Shown one piece after another: positions 36,950 to 46,908 of a DNA stretch of 64,000 nucleotides. Below the pieces are notes generated by a model. The model saw nothing but the letters and a program-made list of their open reading frames with translations. It did not search any database and was not told where the DNA came from. Origin of the DNA: Physcomitrium patens (lineage: Eukaryota > Streptophyta > Bryopsida > Funariales > Funariaceae). Within the stretch, counting starts at the first letter, position 1. Each line of letters starts with the position of its first letter. The DNA is taken from NCBI RefSeq assembly GCF_000002425.4, contig NC_037253.1, positions 14,606,343 to 14,670,342 of the forward strand, given 5' to 3'. The position numbers and the translations under genes are program-made.

Positions 36950-38262
36950 TGTTTTGAATTTTCTTGAGCCTTTAATTCTCTTGTTGTATTCTCAAAAGAG
37001 TAGAAGAAAGAAATTTGAACTTCTCTAAGGTCTTTGGTAGAGACTTTTAAGTAGGATTTTAATGCTGAATGTTGATCCTTTACTTGTGATGTAGTAATAC
37101 TTCCAAGCTGAAATAGATTATTTGTCCAAGCTTTAACAAATCTCTTCTTTTGTGAAATCCAAGTATTTTTTTAAGTAGTCAATAGCTACATGAGCAATAG
37201 TATAAATGTAGTTATTGGAAAAATTAGTCCACTTCAAATCAAAAAGCTCTACAGAATATATACAAATCATAATGGTCTAATTTACAAGGAATAAAGACCA
37301 TACTAATTCTATTTCGTTTAAAAAATATTTTTACAATTTCCTATCACATTTTTTTTGTGTATGCCAAATATAGAGTAATATATTTGAAGTGAGAAATATC
37401 AATTCAATGAAATTTATTAATGCTAAATTCCTATCAACACCTATGTAAATAGGTCGAATTTTTCCATACACTTGTTAAAGTTGGATTAATATCCAACAAA
37501 AGAAGGACTTTGTTTTTTCTTTTAAAAAAGCAATATCAATAGTAAATGTGGTATTAAAATTTTTCATTCCAATTACACGTAATATTGGCATTTTAAATCT
37601 ATTTATTTAGTATGTAAAATCTATGACAATGGAAAAATGGTATCTTTTTGTAAGTTGAATACAATTAGAATGTACAAAAAATAAACAAGTAATTTTATCT
37701 TCTTCATCAAAATAATAAGTAAAATGGTAATTAGCACCTTGAAAAGTTTTCATAAGATACATAATAATTGATCATCTCGCAAATGCAATGTGACGTAATT
37801 TTTGCCACTCATTATAAATAGTATTAGTCTTATTCTCACATAAGGCAACAACAACATTTTTTAGTGAAGTGCTTGCAGCTAACTATTGTAAAGTTAGTTC
37901 TTTTTTGGCTCGTTGCAAATCGCGAGCAAATAAATGGCCTAAAAGAGAAGAAGTAGCTCCATCGTTGTGAAGATGGTTTCAAACTATCAAATATCATTAT
38001 ATACTATTATGCAAACAAGAAGTATGTAACACAAATGGACACCCTATCAGATAACTTGCATTATTTTTTTTGTGAATGTGACAATTTTTATTTTTGTAAA
38101 TCTCTCTCATGTCATACTTGTAACCAATGCAATTTTTGTCAGAGTTTCATTTGCATATAACATAGCCTTGATTGTCTGCAAATGCATCAATACTATATTT
38201 TATTTCTCCTATACTCACAAAATATTCCTCTGGTGATGAATACATATATTCCTCATTTTCTA
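36950..38262 (-). pseudogene. Decayed MULE (Mutator-like / FAR1-type) transposase
   Basis: Minus-strand translation, with a few frameshifts and stops, gives the parts of a MULE transposase in order. First a FAR1-like zinc domain (SSPEEYFVSIGEIKYSIDAF ... YLIGCPF). Then the DDE-type core: FDEEDKITCLFFVHSN, VIDFTY.INRFKMPIL, GVDRNLALINFIE and LYIWH. Then the C-terminal part, KKRFVKAWTNNLFQLGSITT followed by SQV and HSALKSYLKVSTKDL. The catalytic D-x-TY and D-R-x-x-AL motifs are readable. It would have cut and pasted a DNA transposon but is broken. Terminal repeats were not found, so only the gene body is claimed. Confidence 0.8.
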
Positions 38263-38586
38263 TTGTAAAATGTAAAAAAAATTATAGAATATATATTATT
38301 TTTTCTCTATCCACTACACACAATTCTAAAAAGAATATATAGTAGAATAAGATGAAGTAAACTGAGTACATGCATACTTATAGGGCAAGTAGAGAAAGAA
38401 GAATAAAAAGATGTTACTACTTGCGTTTGCAAACTTTTGAAATCCATTGAAAATTACATTCAAAATGATGATCCTATTTATCCAACTGTAGATTATGGTC
38501 TTAATGATGAAAAAGTTTATACTCTCTATGTACAAAATTGTCATGACGGATGGATTGCTTTAGTAAAAATTTTGGTTGCTTTATTA

Positions 38587-38591
38587 TTCGC
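38587..38591. other. Target site duplication of E6, left copy (TTCGC)
   Basis: TTCGC precedes the element and is repeated at 44964-44968 after it. Perfect 5-bp match, which sets both ends of E6. Confidence 0.96.
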
Positions 38592-39143
38592 TGTCAAGGA
38601 CAAAGACTCGATGAGGAAAAATATACACCAAAAGGCTATCTCGATATAATAAGTCAAAATATAAACAAGTAGGTATATTAAAAGGAAACTGGAATGGCTA
38701 TTGCCACAAGACAAGAAACTAAAGACTCTTGAACCTGGACTAGAAGCAAGAAAGGAGTTGACAAGAGTGAAGAAGCCTTCACTCTTGTCTCTATATATAC
38801 TATCTAACTAGGGGCTACGTGGCGACGTTCTATAGGACCTCCAATATGTGTTGACTTTGTAGGACACATGCCTTGACTTACAAGGCAAGTTTTTCTACGT
38901 GTAGGCCACATAGTTAGCTTGATCTTCAAGCTAACAACATGTGTGGCACATGGCCAACTTGTTGACCACGTTTCTAATCCAAAAAGTCAATTAAAGACAC
39001 CTATGAAGTCAAAGCAGCGTCTAGGAAGTTTCTAGGAAGCTTCTATATTAAATATTATACAATTAACTTACTTTTATCTACTTTTACTTACTTCTACCTA
39101 TTTCTATATGTAATTATTAGCTTACATGATTATGGCCATGACA
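38592..39143 (-). repeat. E6 3' LTR
   Basis: 552 bp. It differs from 44412-44963 by one C/T change near 39032 and one A/G change near 39139. Inverted ends TGTCA/TGACA. Confidence 0.97.
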
Positions 39144-39160
39144 TTACCCCCCCTTCTAGA
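39144..39160 (-). other. E6 polypurine tract
   Basis: On the minus strand TCTAGAAGGGGGGGTAA runs directly into the 3' LTR. It is the expected plus-strand primer. The two bases before TG are AA, which pairs with the two-base gap (GA) on the other side and fits an integrase that trims two bases from each end. Confidence 0.8.
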
Positions 39161-39184
39161 GACGAGTTCCACCAGGAGCGGTCA

Positions 39185-39607
39185 TCATATGTTGAGGAAA
39201 TCTATGATGCGACGAATTGTATTCGCCACATACTCTGATCTCTGTTCTCTTCGAAGATGATTGATAGGGCCTCTCAACCATCGGTAGTGTCCCATACCAG
39301 GGCGGGAAGACCACCCAGTTATTTGATCATTATTGAGGCCTTCATAACTTCCTTCGAATAGAATATTCGGAACACCATCAGGAGTTGTTCCTACCTCTAG
39401 CAAAATCACCAAACATCGGGAGTCCCTTCCCAAATCGTGATACCAAACGCATTGTATCTCACCATCTGTTCGAGGAAGAACATGTCGTTCTTGAAGATCT
39501 TCATCTCGATTGCGTCGTCTTGAAGGTTGTGACAATCGTAATGTCTCGTCCGGCAGATCAGCAAACGAAGGTTCTTGAGTTGAATCTGCTGGTTGTTGGC
39601 TCTCCAT
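39185..39607 (-). CDS. E6 ORF3: 140-residue protein of unknown function downstream of pol
   Basis: Open from ATG to TGA, starting 94 bp after the pol stop and in a different frame from pol, so it needs its own start or a special mechanism. The N-terminal third is acidic and polar, followed by a basic patch (SQPSRRRNRDEDLQERH). The middle has VWYHDLGRD, and the C-terminal half has EGSYEGLNNDQITGWSS and LRGPINHLRREQRSEY, ending in a probable helix. I see no signal peptide, membrane segment, zinc finger or protease motif, so it does not look like an envelope protein. It keeps 423 bp in E2, E3, E5 and E6, and the E2/E6 differences are enriched in silent changes, which argues for past selection. 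Candidate roles (RNA binding, host interaction) are guesses. Confidence 0.8.
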   Translation of the reverse strand: MESQQPADSTQEPSFADLPDETLRLSQPSRRRNRDEDLQERHVLPRTDGEIQCVWYHDLGRDSRCLVILLEVGTTPDGVPNILFEGSYEGLNNDQITGWSSRPGMGHYRWLRGPINHLRREQRSEYVANTIRRIIDFLNI

Positions 39608-39701
39608 CTAATTAGCGTCACAAATGCAAAGAAGTTACAAACAAGGATAGGAAATTGAATGTTATCTTGCCTCAATCTTGTCTCTTTTATAAGAGAGATT
39701 T

Positions 39702-42700
39702 TCATCTTGGTTTTGATGGATGTCGTTGATGAAAAACTTTGACTTTAGTTGATGCATTTGCTAGATTCCTGGATGGCTCCCATGTGCGTTCACTAATATC
39801 ATATCCGCGCCAATGAACAAGATATTCCAGCTTATTTCGACGCCGCCTTGAGTCTAATATCTCTTCCACCTCAAATTCTTCATTATTATCTACTTCTATA
39901 GGAGGCGGTGGCATTTGTCTTCTTCCTTGTATATCCACTGTCTTATATGGTTCAAGAAGAGATACGTGGAATACAGGATGGATCTTCATTGACTCCGGTA
40001 GATGTAACCGATATGCAACTGGGTTGATCTGTTCAGAAACAGAAAAGGGGCCAAGCCTACGATAGTCCAACTTGTCACAAGGTCGAGTAGTCTTGATATT
40101 GCGACGAAGTAGCCATACCTTATCACCGACGTTGATCTGTGGTTGCTCCTTACGATATAGATCTGCGTTTATCTTTTGTCGTTCTTGAGCTTCCTTCAAT
40201 TGTGTCTTCATTATTGCATGTAACTCTGACAACCGATTTGCCATATCTTCTGCTGCAGGATTATCAACTTTTGAAAAATCAAAAGTATCAAGTCGTGGAT
40301 GATAGCCATAATTGGCAAAGAAAGGTGTTTGTTGCGTGGAAGAATGTACCGTATTATTATAAGCAAACTCTGCCAATGGCAGAAGGGTTGTCCAATCATC
40401 TTATTGGTAGTTGATAGTACACCTTAAATATTGCTCCAAGACTTGGTTTACGCGCTCTGTTTGTCCATCAGTTTGAGGATGAAAAGCCGAAGATAGTTTT
40501 ATGTCCACTTTTAAAATCTTGAAAAGGGTCCTCTAAAATCTTGACACAAATTGAGTTCCCCTATCCGATATGATATCTTTAGGTAATCCATGATAGCGAT
40601 AGATATTATCAATGAAAAGCTTAGCTGTTTCTTCACCTGTGATAGATTTTGTACATGGCACAAAATGTGCCATCTTGGTGAAACGATCTACTATCACAAA
40701 TATAGAATCATAAGATCTTGAGCTTGGAAGATCTGTGATGAAATCCATAGAAACAGAAGACCATGGTTGTTCTGGTATAGGTAATGGCTGAAGAAGTCCG
40801 TAAGGTCGATGACGAGGAATTTTTGATCTTGAACAAATATCACATGATTGTACAAAGTCTTTGACTGACTTCCACATTTGTGGCCACCAAAAATCTCTTG
40901 ATATGAGTTCCAAAGTCTTATTATATCCAAAGTGCCCTGCTGTTGGAAAGTCATGACGTGCTTGAAGAACACGTAAACGTGCTTCTCCTTCTGGAACATA
41001 TAGGCGTCCTTCAAAATATAATAGATTATTTTTGAACTCAAACTTAGAAGGATCATGAGACTTGGAAGAATTATTCTCGATATCATAAACAAGAGGGTCT
41101 GAGGACATACTGGACTGGATTTGCTTGAGAAAAGTTGAATCAACAGTCAATGTTGATTTCATTGCTCGGAGATGAAATTGCTCCGGTTTCAAGAGGACCG
41201 TTCTTTGTTGCTCAAAAGCTGCATCTCCTTCTTTTGGTGCAAAATAAGAACGTCTAGATAGGGCATCGGATAAACCTTGTTGTTTTCTTGGCCGATAAGT
41301 GATAATGAACTCGAATCTTGACAAAGACATACTCCAACGAGCTTGACGACGATTCAATATGCGTGCTGACATGAAATACTCGAGGTTCTTGTGATCTGTA
41401 TACACAGTGACTGGACTAGAAGCGCCTTCTAGATAATGACGCTATTCTTGAAAGGAATCCACGATCGCAAGAAGTTCTTTATCGTGGATCTCATAATTGA
41501 TCTCGGCTGTTGAGAATTTTCTTGAATGAAAAGCTATCGGATGGAGTTTGTCATCTGTTCCCATTTGTGATAAAACTGCACCCAAGGCAAAATCTGATGC
41601 ATCTGTTTCCATAAAAAATGCCTTGGAAAAGTCAACACGATATAAGACTGGTGCAGAGACAAACGATGTCTTCAAGGCTTCAAATGCTGCTTCCGCTTCT
41701 TAATTCCATTGAAATTTATCTTTACTAGTCAAGCATGTAAGTGGAGCTACAACTCATGAGAAATCTTTGATGAAGATCCGATAGTAATTGGCAAATCCCA
41801 AGAAACATTGAACATCTCTTACTGTCCTTGGAATCTTCCAATCCACAATTGTTTGGACTTTCTTAGAATCCATCATGAGACCATCATTTGAAATGATGTA
41901 TCCTAAAAAGTCAACTTGAGTAGTGTGAAATACACACTTTTCCATCTTGGCGTACAATCCTGCATCTCTAAGTTTTTGTAATACTTGACGAACATGTATT
42001 TCATGTTCTTCGACGTTCTTAGAATAGATCAGGATATCGTCTAGATAGCAGACGACAAAATTGTCTAAGAATTCACGAAATACATCATTCATGAGATGTT
42101 GAAAAGCAGCTGGTGCATTCGTGAGTCCAAAGGGCATGACATTATATTCGAAATGTCCATACCTGGTTCGAAACGCAATCTTCCATTCATCTCCTTCTTT
42201 GATCCGTACTAGATTATATGCTCCTCTTAGATCTATTTTTGTATAGATCTTAGCTTGATTCAACTGGTCAAGGAGTCTTGATATCAAAGGTAATGGATAC
42301 CTGTTCTTGATTGTGATCTTGTTGAGTCCTCGATAATCAACACACATTCGTAAAGATCCATCTTTTTTCTTTACGAATAGAATTGGAGCTCCTGCTGGAG
42401 ATTTTGAATGGCGTATGAAATTCTTCGCTAAATTCTCGTCAATATATGTCTTGAGTTCAGCCATCTCATCTTGCGATAAACTGTAAATTGGTCCAAATGG
42501 TGGCTGAGTTCCTTCCTTGAGGTCGATTGAACAATCATATGGACGATGCTCAGGAAGAATATCTGCATTCTTTTTCTCAAAAACGTCTTGATACTCCTGA
42601 TATTGACTTGGAATGCCACTTGAAGTCTTTACGTTTTCAGAAATAGGTGCAGCATAAATAGCAAAAGTTGATCATTCTTTTGCTGCGTGTATAAATGCTT

Positions 42701-43259
42701 TTGCACCTATCAGTACGGGTTTTACTGTACTAGACTTATAATTTTTTACTTGGTTCGTAGAACTATTAATAACGCTTTTGGAAAAGTCAAGTTTACGCGA
42801 ATTCCAATCTATTCGAGGGTTATATTTTTCTAGCCAGGATAAACCTAAAATAACTAGATTGGACGGGGATTTAATTATGTTAAAAGCTATGTAGCTATCA
42901 TGACCGTCTATTGTTACTTTTATAGGATGAGTTTCATGAGTGACATCTCCAGAAGACAAGGGACGACCATCTATGACTTCTACATGTACTGGTTTAGGTT
43001 TCTGTACATAGGGTATTTTACGACTTTTAACAAATTGTTCATCTAAAAAACATGTTGAGGCTCCCGAATCTAATAAAGCAGAGGCTTTGTAATTCTTAGG
43101 TCCTAAATATAAGTCTATTATAAAAGAAGGAGAGGGTTCTGAGGAGAGGATAGGACCTTCATTAGGAATTGTACAAGGTTCCAGCTGCACGGTCCCTATT
43201 GTAGCTGGACGAATCCGTTTTCCGACATGTTGTCTTCTTTGACTGTCGTACCCCTCATT
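39702..43259 (-). pseudogene. E6 pol: protease, RT, RNase H, integrase, chromodomain (six stops)
   Basis: The frame is open from 43259, overlapping the end of gag by about 60 bases in the -1 frame, and runs without any shift to 39702. Protease ALLDSGAST lies near 43070, [14 protein letters not shown] near 42045, RNase H METDASDFALG near 41610, integrase H-H-C-C with CDICSRSK near 40830, core MDFITDLP and ISDRGTQF, and chromodomain VEEILDSRR to VHWRGY near 39800. In-frame stops are at 42672-42674, 41754-41756, 41700-41702, 41442-41444, 40533-40535 and 40401-40403. Five are single C-to-T or G-to-A changes (CGA, CAA, TGG codons), and the first is an extra TGA codon not seen in E2. The encoded enzyme is therefore truncated before RT. 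Confidence 0.95.
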
Positions 43260-44200
43260 TTATAGTTGCGTCGTTTCTTTGGACAATGTTGAGCAGTGTG
43301 CTTAGGTTCTCCGCAATATAAACATAATCCTTCTTGACGACGACGAATCTTTTCTTGCTCAGTTAGAGGTTTAAAACGTACCGCGTCAATTTGCATGTCT
43401 TCTACTTCCGAATGTACGTTTGGCAAAGATGTTGATGTTGCCATTGAGTAATAACGTTGAGGTTCCCGTGAATGATTCTCAGATCGAAATTCAAAAAGTC
43501 GATTATCACATTTTACCGCAAAATCGATTGCTTGACTCAAAGTTTGAGGATCAGGTAAGTTGAGCATCAATTTCTTTACTTCGTATTGCAATCCATAAAG
43601 AAATTGACTGATGAGTGCAGCATCATCCCACTTGATGTCAATTGCAAGTTGTCGAAATTGTGAAGCATATACTGTTACTGAGCGATTTCCTTGTCGCAGA
43701 ATTCGGATCTTATTTGTTGCAACACGAGTTGCATCGTGTTCACCATACATAGATCGAAACTCCGCCAAAAAAGCTTTCAAATTGTCCAATATTGGATTTC
43801 GTTGTTCAAGAAAAGACGAAAACCACGATAATGCAGAACCAGAAAGTAGAGTGCGAATAAACCTGACTTGTGATCCTGGAGTTGGATAGCTTTGCGGTTG
43901 AAGTTCAATTGCCAATTGTACTTGATTGATGAACCCTCGAAACTTTGATCTCGTACCATCAAATTTCTCAGGTAAGGCAATTCTTGGTTCTCTAGTGCTT
44001 ATAGGGTGTTGTACAATTGGAGAAGGAACGTGATTTGTTGTAGATGTTGAAGCAGCTCCGATCATCTCTATATCTCCACTTTCTGCTATTCTTGTTCTTT
44101 CCTGTGTTGGTGAATTGAGTTGATGCATCGCAAGCATTAACTCCCTCATTTGCTCTTGCATTTGTGCCATTGCACTCTTCATTTCAACAAGCTCTGCCAT
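43196..44200 (-). CDS. E6 gag, capsid/nucleocapsid protein (intact)
   Basis: 334 residues from ATG at 44200. That start is chosen because MAEL aligns with the E2 start; a longer frame reaches 44239. Features in order: a Met/Gln-rich N-terminal helix (MAQMQEQMRELMLAMHQL), the retrotransposon gag core with FDGTRSKFRGF, SYPTPGSQVRFI, ALSWF and EFRSMYGEHDA, and one zinc knuckle CLYCGEPKHTAQHC (C-x2-C-x4-H-x4-C) near 43300 that would bind the element RNA. It ends VQLQ then TAG. Pol continues in the -1 frame. No damage is seen, so E6 could still provide Gag. Confidence 0.93.
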   Translation of the reverse strand: MAELVEMKSAMAQMQEQMRELMLAMHQLNSPTQERTRIAESGDIEMIGAASTSTTNHVPSPIVQHPISTREPRIALPEKFDGTRSKFRGFINQVQLAIELQPQSYPTPGSQVRFIRTLLSGSALSWFSSFLEQRNPILDNLKAFLAEFRSMYGEHDATRVATNKIRILRQGNRSVTVYASQFRQLAIDIKWDDAALISQFLYGLQYEVKKLMLNLPDPQTLSQAIDFAVKCDNRLFEFRSENHSREPQRYYSMATSTSLPNVHSEVEDMQIDAVRFKPLTEQEKIRRRQEGLCLYCGEPKHTAQHCPKKRRNYKMRGTTVKEDNMSENGFVQLQ

Positions 44201-44398
44201 AATGACACTAAGAAGAAAAATTTGTTTGATATTGCTCAAGACAAAAGAAAAGAAAGACTTGATAACAAAGAAGATACTAAGAACAATATCAGTTTAGAAG
44301 TGGGTAATCCGCAAACTTCTAATACGCTTATGTCTTGTCAAGAGGAAGGGGTAATCCACTCTCACTCAAGAAAAACAAAGCTCTGATATTCTAAGTGT

Positions 44399-44409
44399 AC
44401 TCTTGTCAA
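44399..44409 (-). other. E6 putative self-complementary primer binding site
   Basis: On the minus strand TTGACAAGAGT starts two bases (GA) after the 5' LTR end. It is the exact reverse complement of ACTCTTGTCAA at 44578-44588, the predicted first 11 bases of the transcript. In the Tf1 element of fission yeast an 11-base RNA 5' end pairs with such a site and is cut to prime reverse transcription. There is no TGG-type tRNA site here. A short TATCAGAGC (44380-44388), like part of an initiator-tRNA site, lies about 21 bases inside. Confidence 0.7.
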
Positions 44410-44411
44410 TC

Positions 44412-44963
44412 TGTCAAGGACAAAGACTCGATGAGGAAAAATATACACCAAAAGGCTATCTCGATATAATAAGTCAAAATATAAACAAGTAGGTATATTA
44501 AAAGGAAACTGGAATGGCTATTGCCACAAGACAAGAAACTAAAGACTCTTGAACCTGGACTAGAAGCAAGAAAGGAGTTGACAAGAGTGAAGAAGCCTTC
44601 ACTCTTGTCTCTATATATACTATCTAACTAGGGGCTACGTGGCGACGTTCTATAGGACCTCCAATATGTGTTGACTTTGTAGGACACATGCCTTGACTTA
44701 CAAGGCAAGTTTTTCTACGTGTAGGCCACATAGTTAGCTTGATCTTCAAGCTAACAACATGTGTGGCACATGGCCAACTTGTTGACCACGTTTCTAATCC
44801 AAAAAGTCAATTAAAGACACCTATGAAGTCAAAGCAGCGTCTAGGAAGTTTTTAGGAAGCTTCTATATTAAATATTATACAATTAACTTACTTTTATCTA
44901 CTTTTACTTACTTCTACCTATTTCTATATGTAATTATTAGCTTACATGATTATGGCCGTGACA
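44412..44963 (-). repeat. E6 5' LTR
   Basis: 552 bp, ends TGTCAAGG and CGTGACA as read on the plus strand. It contains the TATA box, the start-site dyad and the three U3 dyads (CATGTG-CCA-CACATG; GTTAGCTTGA-AGA-TCAAGCTAAC, a 23-base palindrome; GCCTTG-TAAGT-CAAGGC), all perfect in this copy. Confidence 0.97.
44578..44619 (-). promoter_or_regulatory. E6 LTR core promoter and predicted RNA start
   Basis: TATATATA at 44612-44619 (minus) precedes a CA start dinucleotide whose A is at 44588, 31 nt after the first T of the box. The 11 bases from there, ACTCTTGTCAA, match the putative primer site. The start overlaps the right arm of a 13-bp dyad (GACAAGAGTGAAG and its complement). Confidence 0.65.
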
Positions 44964-44967
44964 TTCG

Positions 44968-44968
<1 letters not shown>

Positions 44969-45000
<32 letters not shown>

Positions 45001-46130
45001 TAAAATTTTATAACAATTACTTGATATCTTATATAATACTACAATGATGTTTTATTTTTAATATATATTCTTCAACTTATAAAAATTCTCCAAAAAATAT
45101 ATTTTCTATTTTTTTACTTGCAATCTTTCATAAATAGATTTTTTCTAAATAAATTTAGTTATTTTCTCAAAATAGTAAGTATTAGATTAAAAAAAATTAT
45201 ATTTAAATATGATTTTTTCAATCAATATATGTGCTTTTTTTAATTTTAGAGTTTAAAAAGTAATATATCCAATTTTTTCTATTCCAAAAAAAAAAAATCC
45301 ATAATATTTGCAAGAAAAAAATAATTACAACTACATCTCTATGCATAAGTTTACAAACATTTGTGTCAATTGCTCTATATTAAGTAGAGTCATCTTCCTT
45401 AACTCTTTTCTACTTTGTAATGTTTATTTGATTCTCATTGTTTTGGTGTGTCTTTCTATGTCCTTCTATATTGTAAAATTTTTATTTTTTTTGCATTTAC
45501 TATTTGAATGCAATTATTATAATAAAAAATAACTTATAACTTAGAAATATAAAATATAAAAAAATCCTCTTTCTTCTACAATTTCTATAATTTTTTCTTT
45601 TTTTGTTTTGTTGTGGTTTTACACCATTTTAAATTTGTATTTGAATTCTCATAAAGTTTGTGTTTTGATTATTGCAATAGTAGTAATTTTCAATATTAAT
45701 AATATTTAATTATTCTATAATAATAACATTAAAACTCTATTTAATTTGAGTAACATATAGAGTAGTTGTGAGTGTTATTCAAAAGAATGGAAGATTTTTA
45801 TAATACTATTTTTACCTTGGTATTAATTATGCCAATTACAAAAAAAATACAATTTAATTATGAATTCATGTATGCATATCTTTTATTCAAAATGCCAATA
45901 AAATTATTAAGAACTAGAAATCAATTTATCAAAAAATATAATTTATCAAATGAGTTAATTTAAGATTTTTGTTAAAATAAAATTCATAGTGTCATCATGG
46001 AACTAATATTCAAAATGAATTATCTCTATATATAGTAATATATAAAGGAGAATATTAAATTGATGCAAAAATTTACTAAATCGATCCATCCATCCTAATC
46101 ATCATCAAAATTCCCTATTCATACATGTTT
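44969..46130. other. AT-rich intergenic stretch
   Basis: Starts with a TA microsatellite (44971-44999). The rest is very AT-rich with homopolymer runs. The short open frames at 45308-45532 and 45772-45963 are low-complexity and not convincing genes. Confidence 0.65.
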
Positions 46131-46908
46131 AATTTCTTAAAATGCACTCCTGTCAGATTCCATAGAATGTTCTACAAAACTCATTAAGAAATGCACCAAA
46201 ACATCAAGTCTACTGAAGACATTGTCCAACACTGCAAGGGTTAGGGTACTTTGGCTTACCGTAAACTGTTTTAAAGACACACCACAAATAGACGAACAAG
46301 ACCACAGCTCAAACAGGGAAAAAACAGACAAAAAGCCACGCAACGATCGAAGCGATGACGAAAAATAACGAATTTAGGGCCAATGGGAAAAGGTCTACGC
46401 GTGCAGCAACAACTAAGATGTGAACCGCGCAGGGCTAACGCCATGTCGGACGGTCACAATTCAAGGGGCTCATTCGCCCTAGATCGGACGGAGGAACCAG
46501 GAGGGGGGGGGGGGGGGGAGATTCCAGGCGTGAAAAGGTCGGGGTCATTCCAGGGTGTCAAAGGGGCTTCTGTAAGTGAGGAAGAAGATTCTACATAGTG
46601 CGGAGGAGCATCATCACTCGTCGCAAGTCCCTTCAAGTGCCCCCGGTACCCTTTTCCTCCATACCTCCCTCTTTCCCTCTGCCCCAATTTCTGTAACCTC
46701 CTCTACTCCACCTGGAAAATCCCGTGTCTCACACACTTCCTCTGGATTCGCGAATTCCTAGTTACTCGCTGCCGTTCTTTTGAGCTCGTTTTCTCGTCTC
46801 CTCGTGATGTATTGGGCTTGTTTCTGTGTATAGTGGATATATATATATATACATATATATATATACATATAGTTTTTTTTTGGTTTTGTTGTTACGGTCT
46901 CGGTCAGG
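46131..46908 (+). promoter_or_regulatory. Upstream region and probable 5' leader of the importin alpha gene
   Basis: Composition rises from AT-rich to mixed. It contains a run of 16 G at 46503-46518 and a TA/CA microsatellite at about 46838-46868, only about 40 bases before the start codon. The short open frames here lack recognisable products. A 5' untranslated intron is possible but not demonstrated. Confidence 0.5.
46503..46518 (+). repeat. G16 homopolymer upstream of importin alpha
   Basis: Sixteen consecutive G on the sense strand, about 390 bp before the start codon. Runs of this kind can form G-quadruplexes and are also prone to sequencing errors, so the exact length is uncertain. Confidence 0.85.

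Larger units (their letters stand above)
38592..44963 (-). mobile_element. E6: youngest full-length Ty3/gypsy chromovirus
   Basis: 6372 bp on the minus strand, with 552-bp LTRs that differ at only two positions (both transitions) and a perfect TTCGC target duplication. Order on the minus strand: 5' LTR, putative self primer site, gag, pol in the -1 frame, ORF3, purine tract, 3' LTR. Gag and ORF3 are fully open. Pol is in one continuous frame but holds six stops. It landed next to a TA microsatellite (44969-44999). It is the reference copy for reading the older elements. Confidence 0.98.

Noticed and set aside
38437..38649. 70-codon frame running into the E6 LTR
   Set aside because: It crosses the target duplication and the LTR end, so it was created by the E6 insertion.
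39185..39607. ORF3 as a retroviral envelope gene
   Set aside because: It lies in the envelope position but has no signal peptide, membrane segment, fusion peptide or furin site, and only 140 residues.
46383..46598. 71-codon frame upstream of importin alpha
   Set aside because: It crosses the G16 run and has low complexity. More likely leader or promoter DNA.
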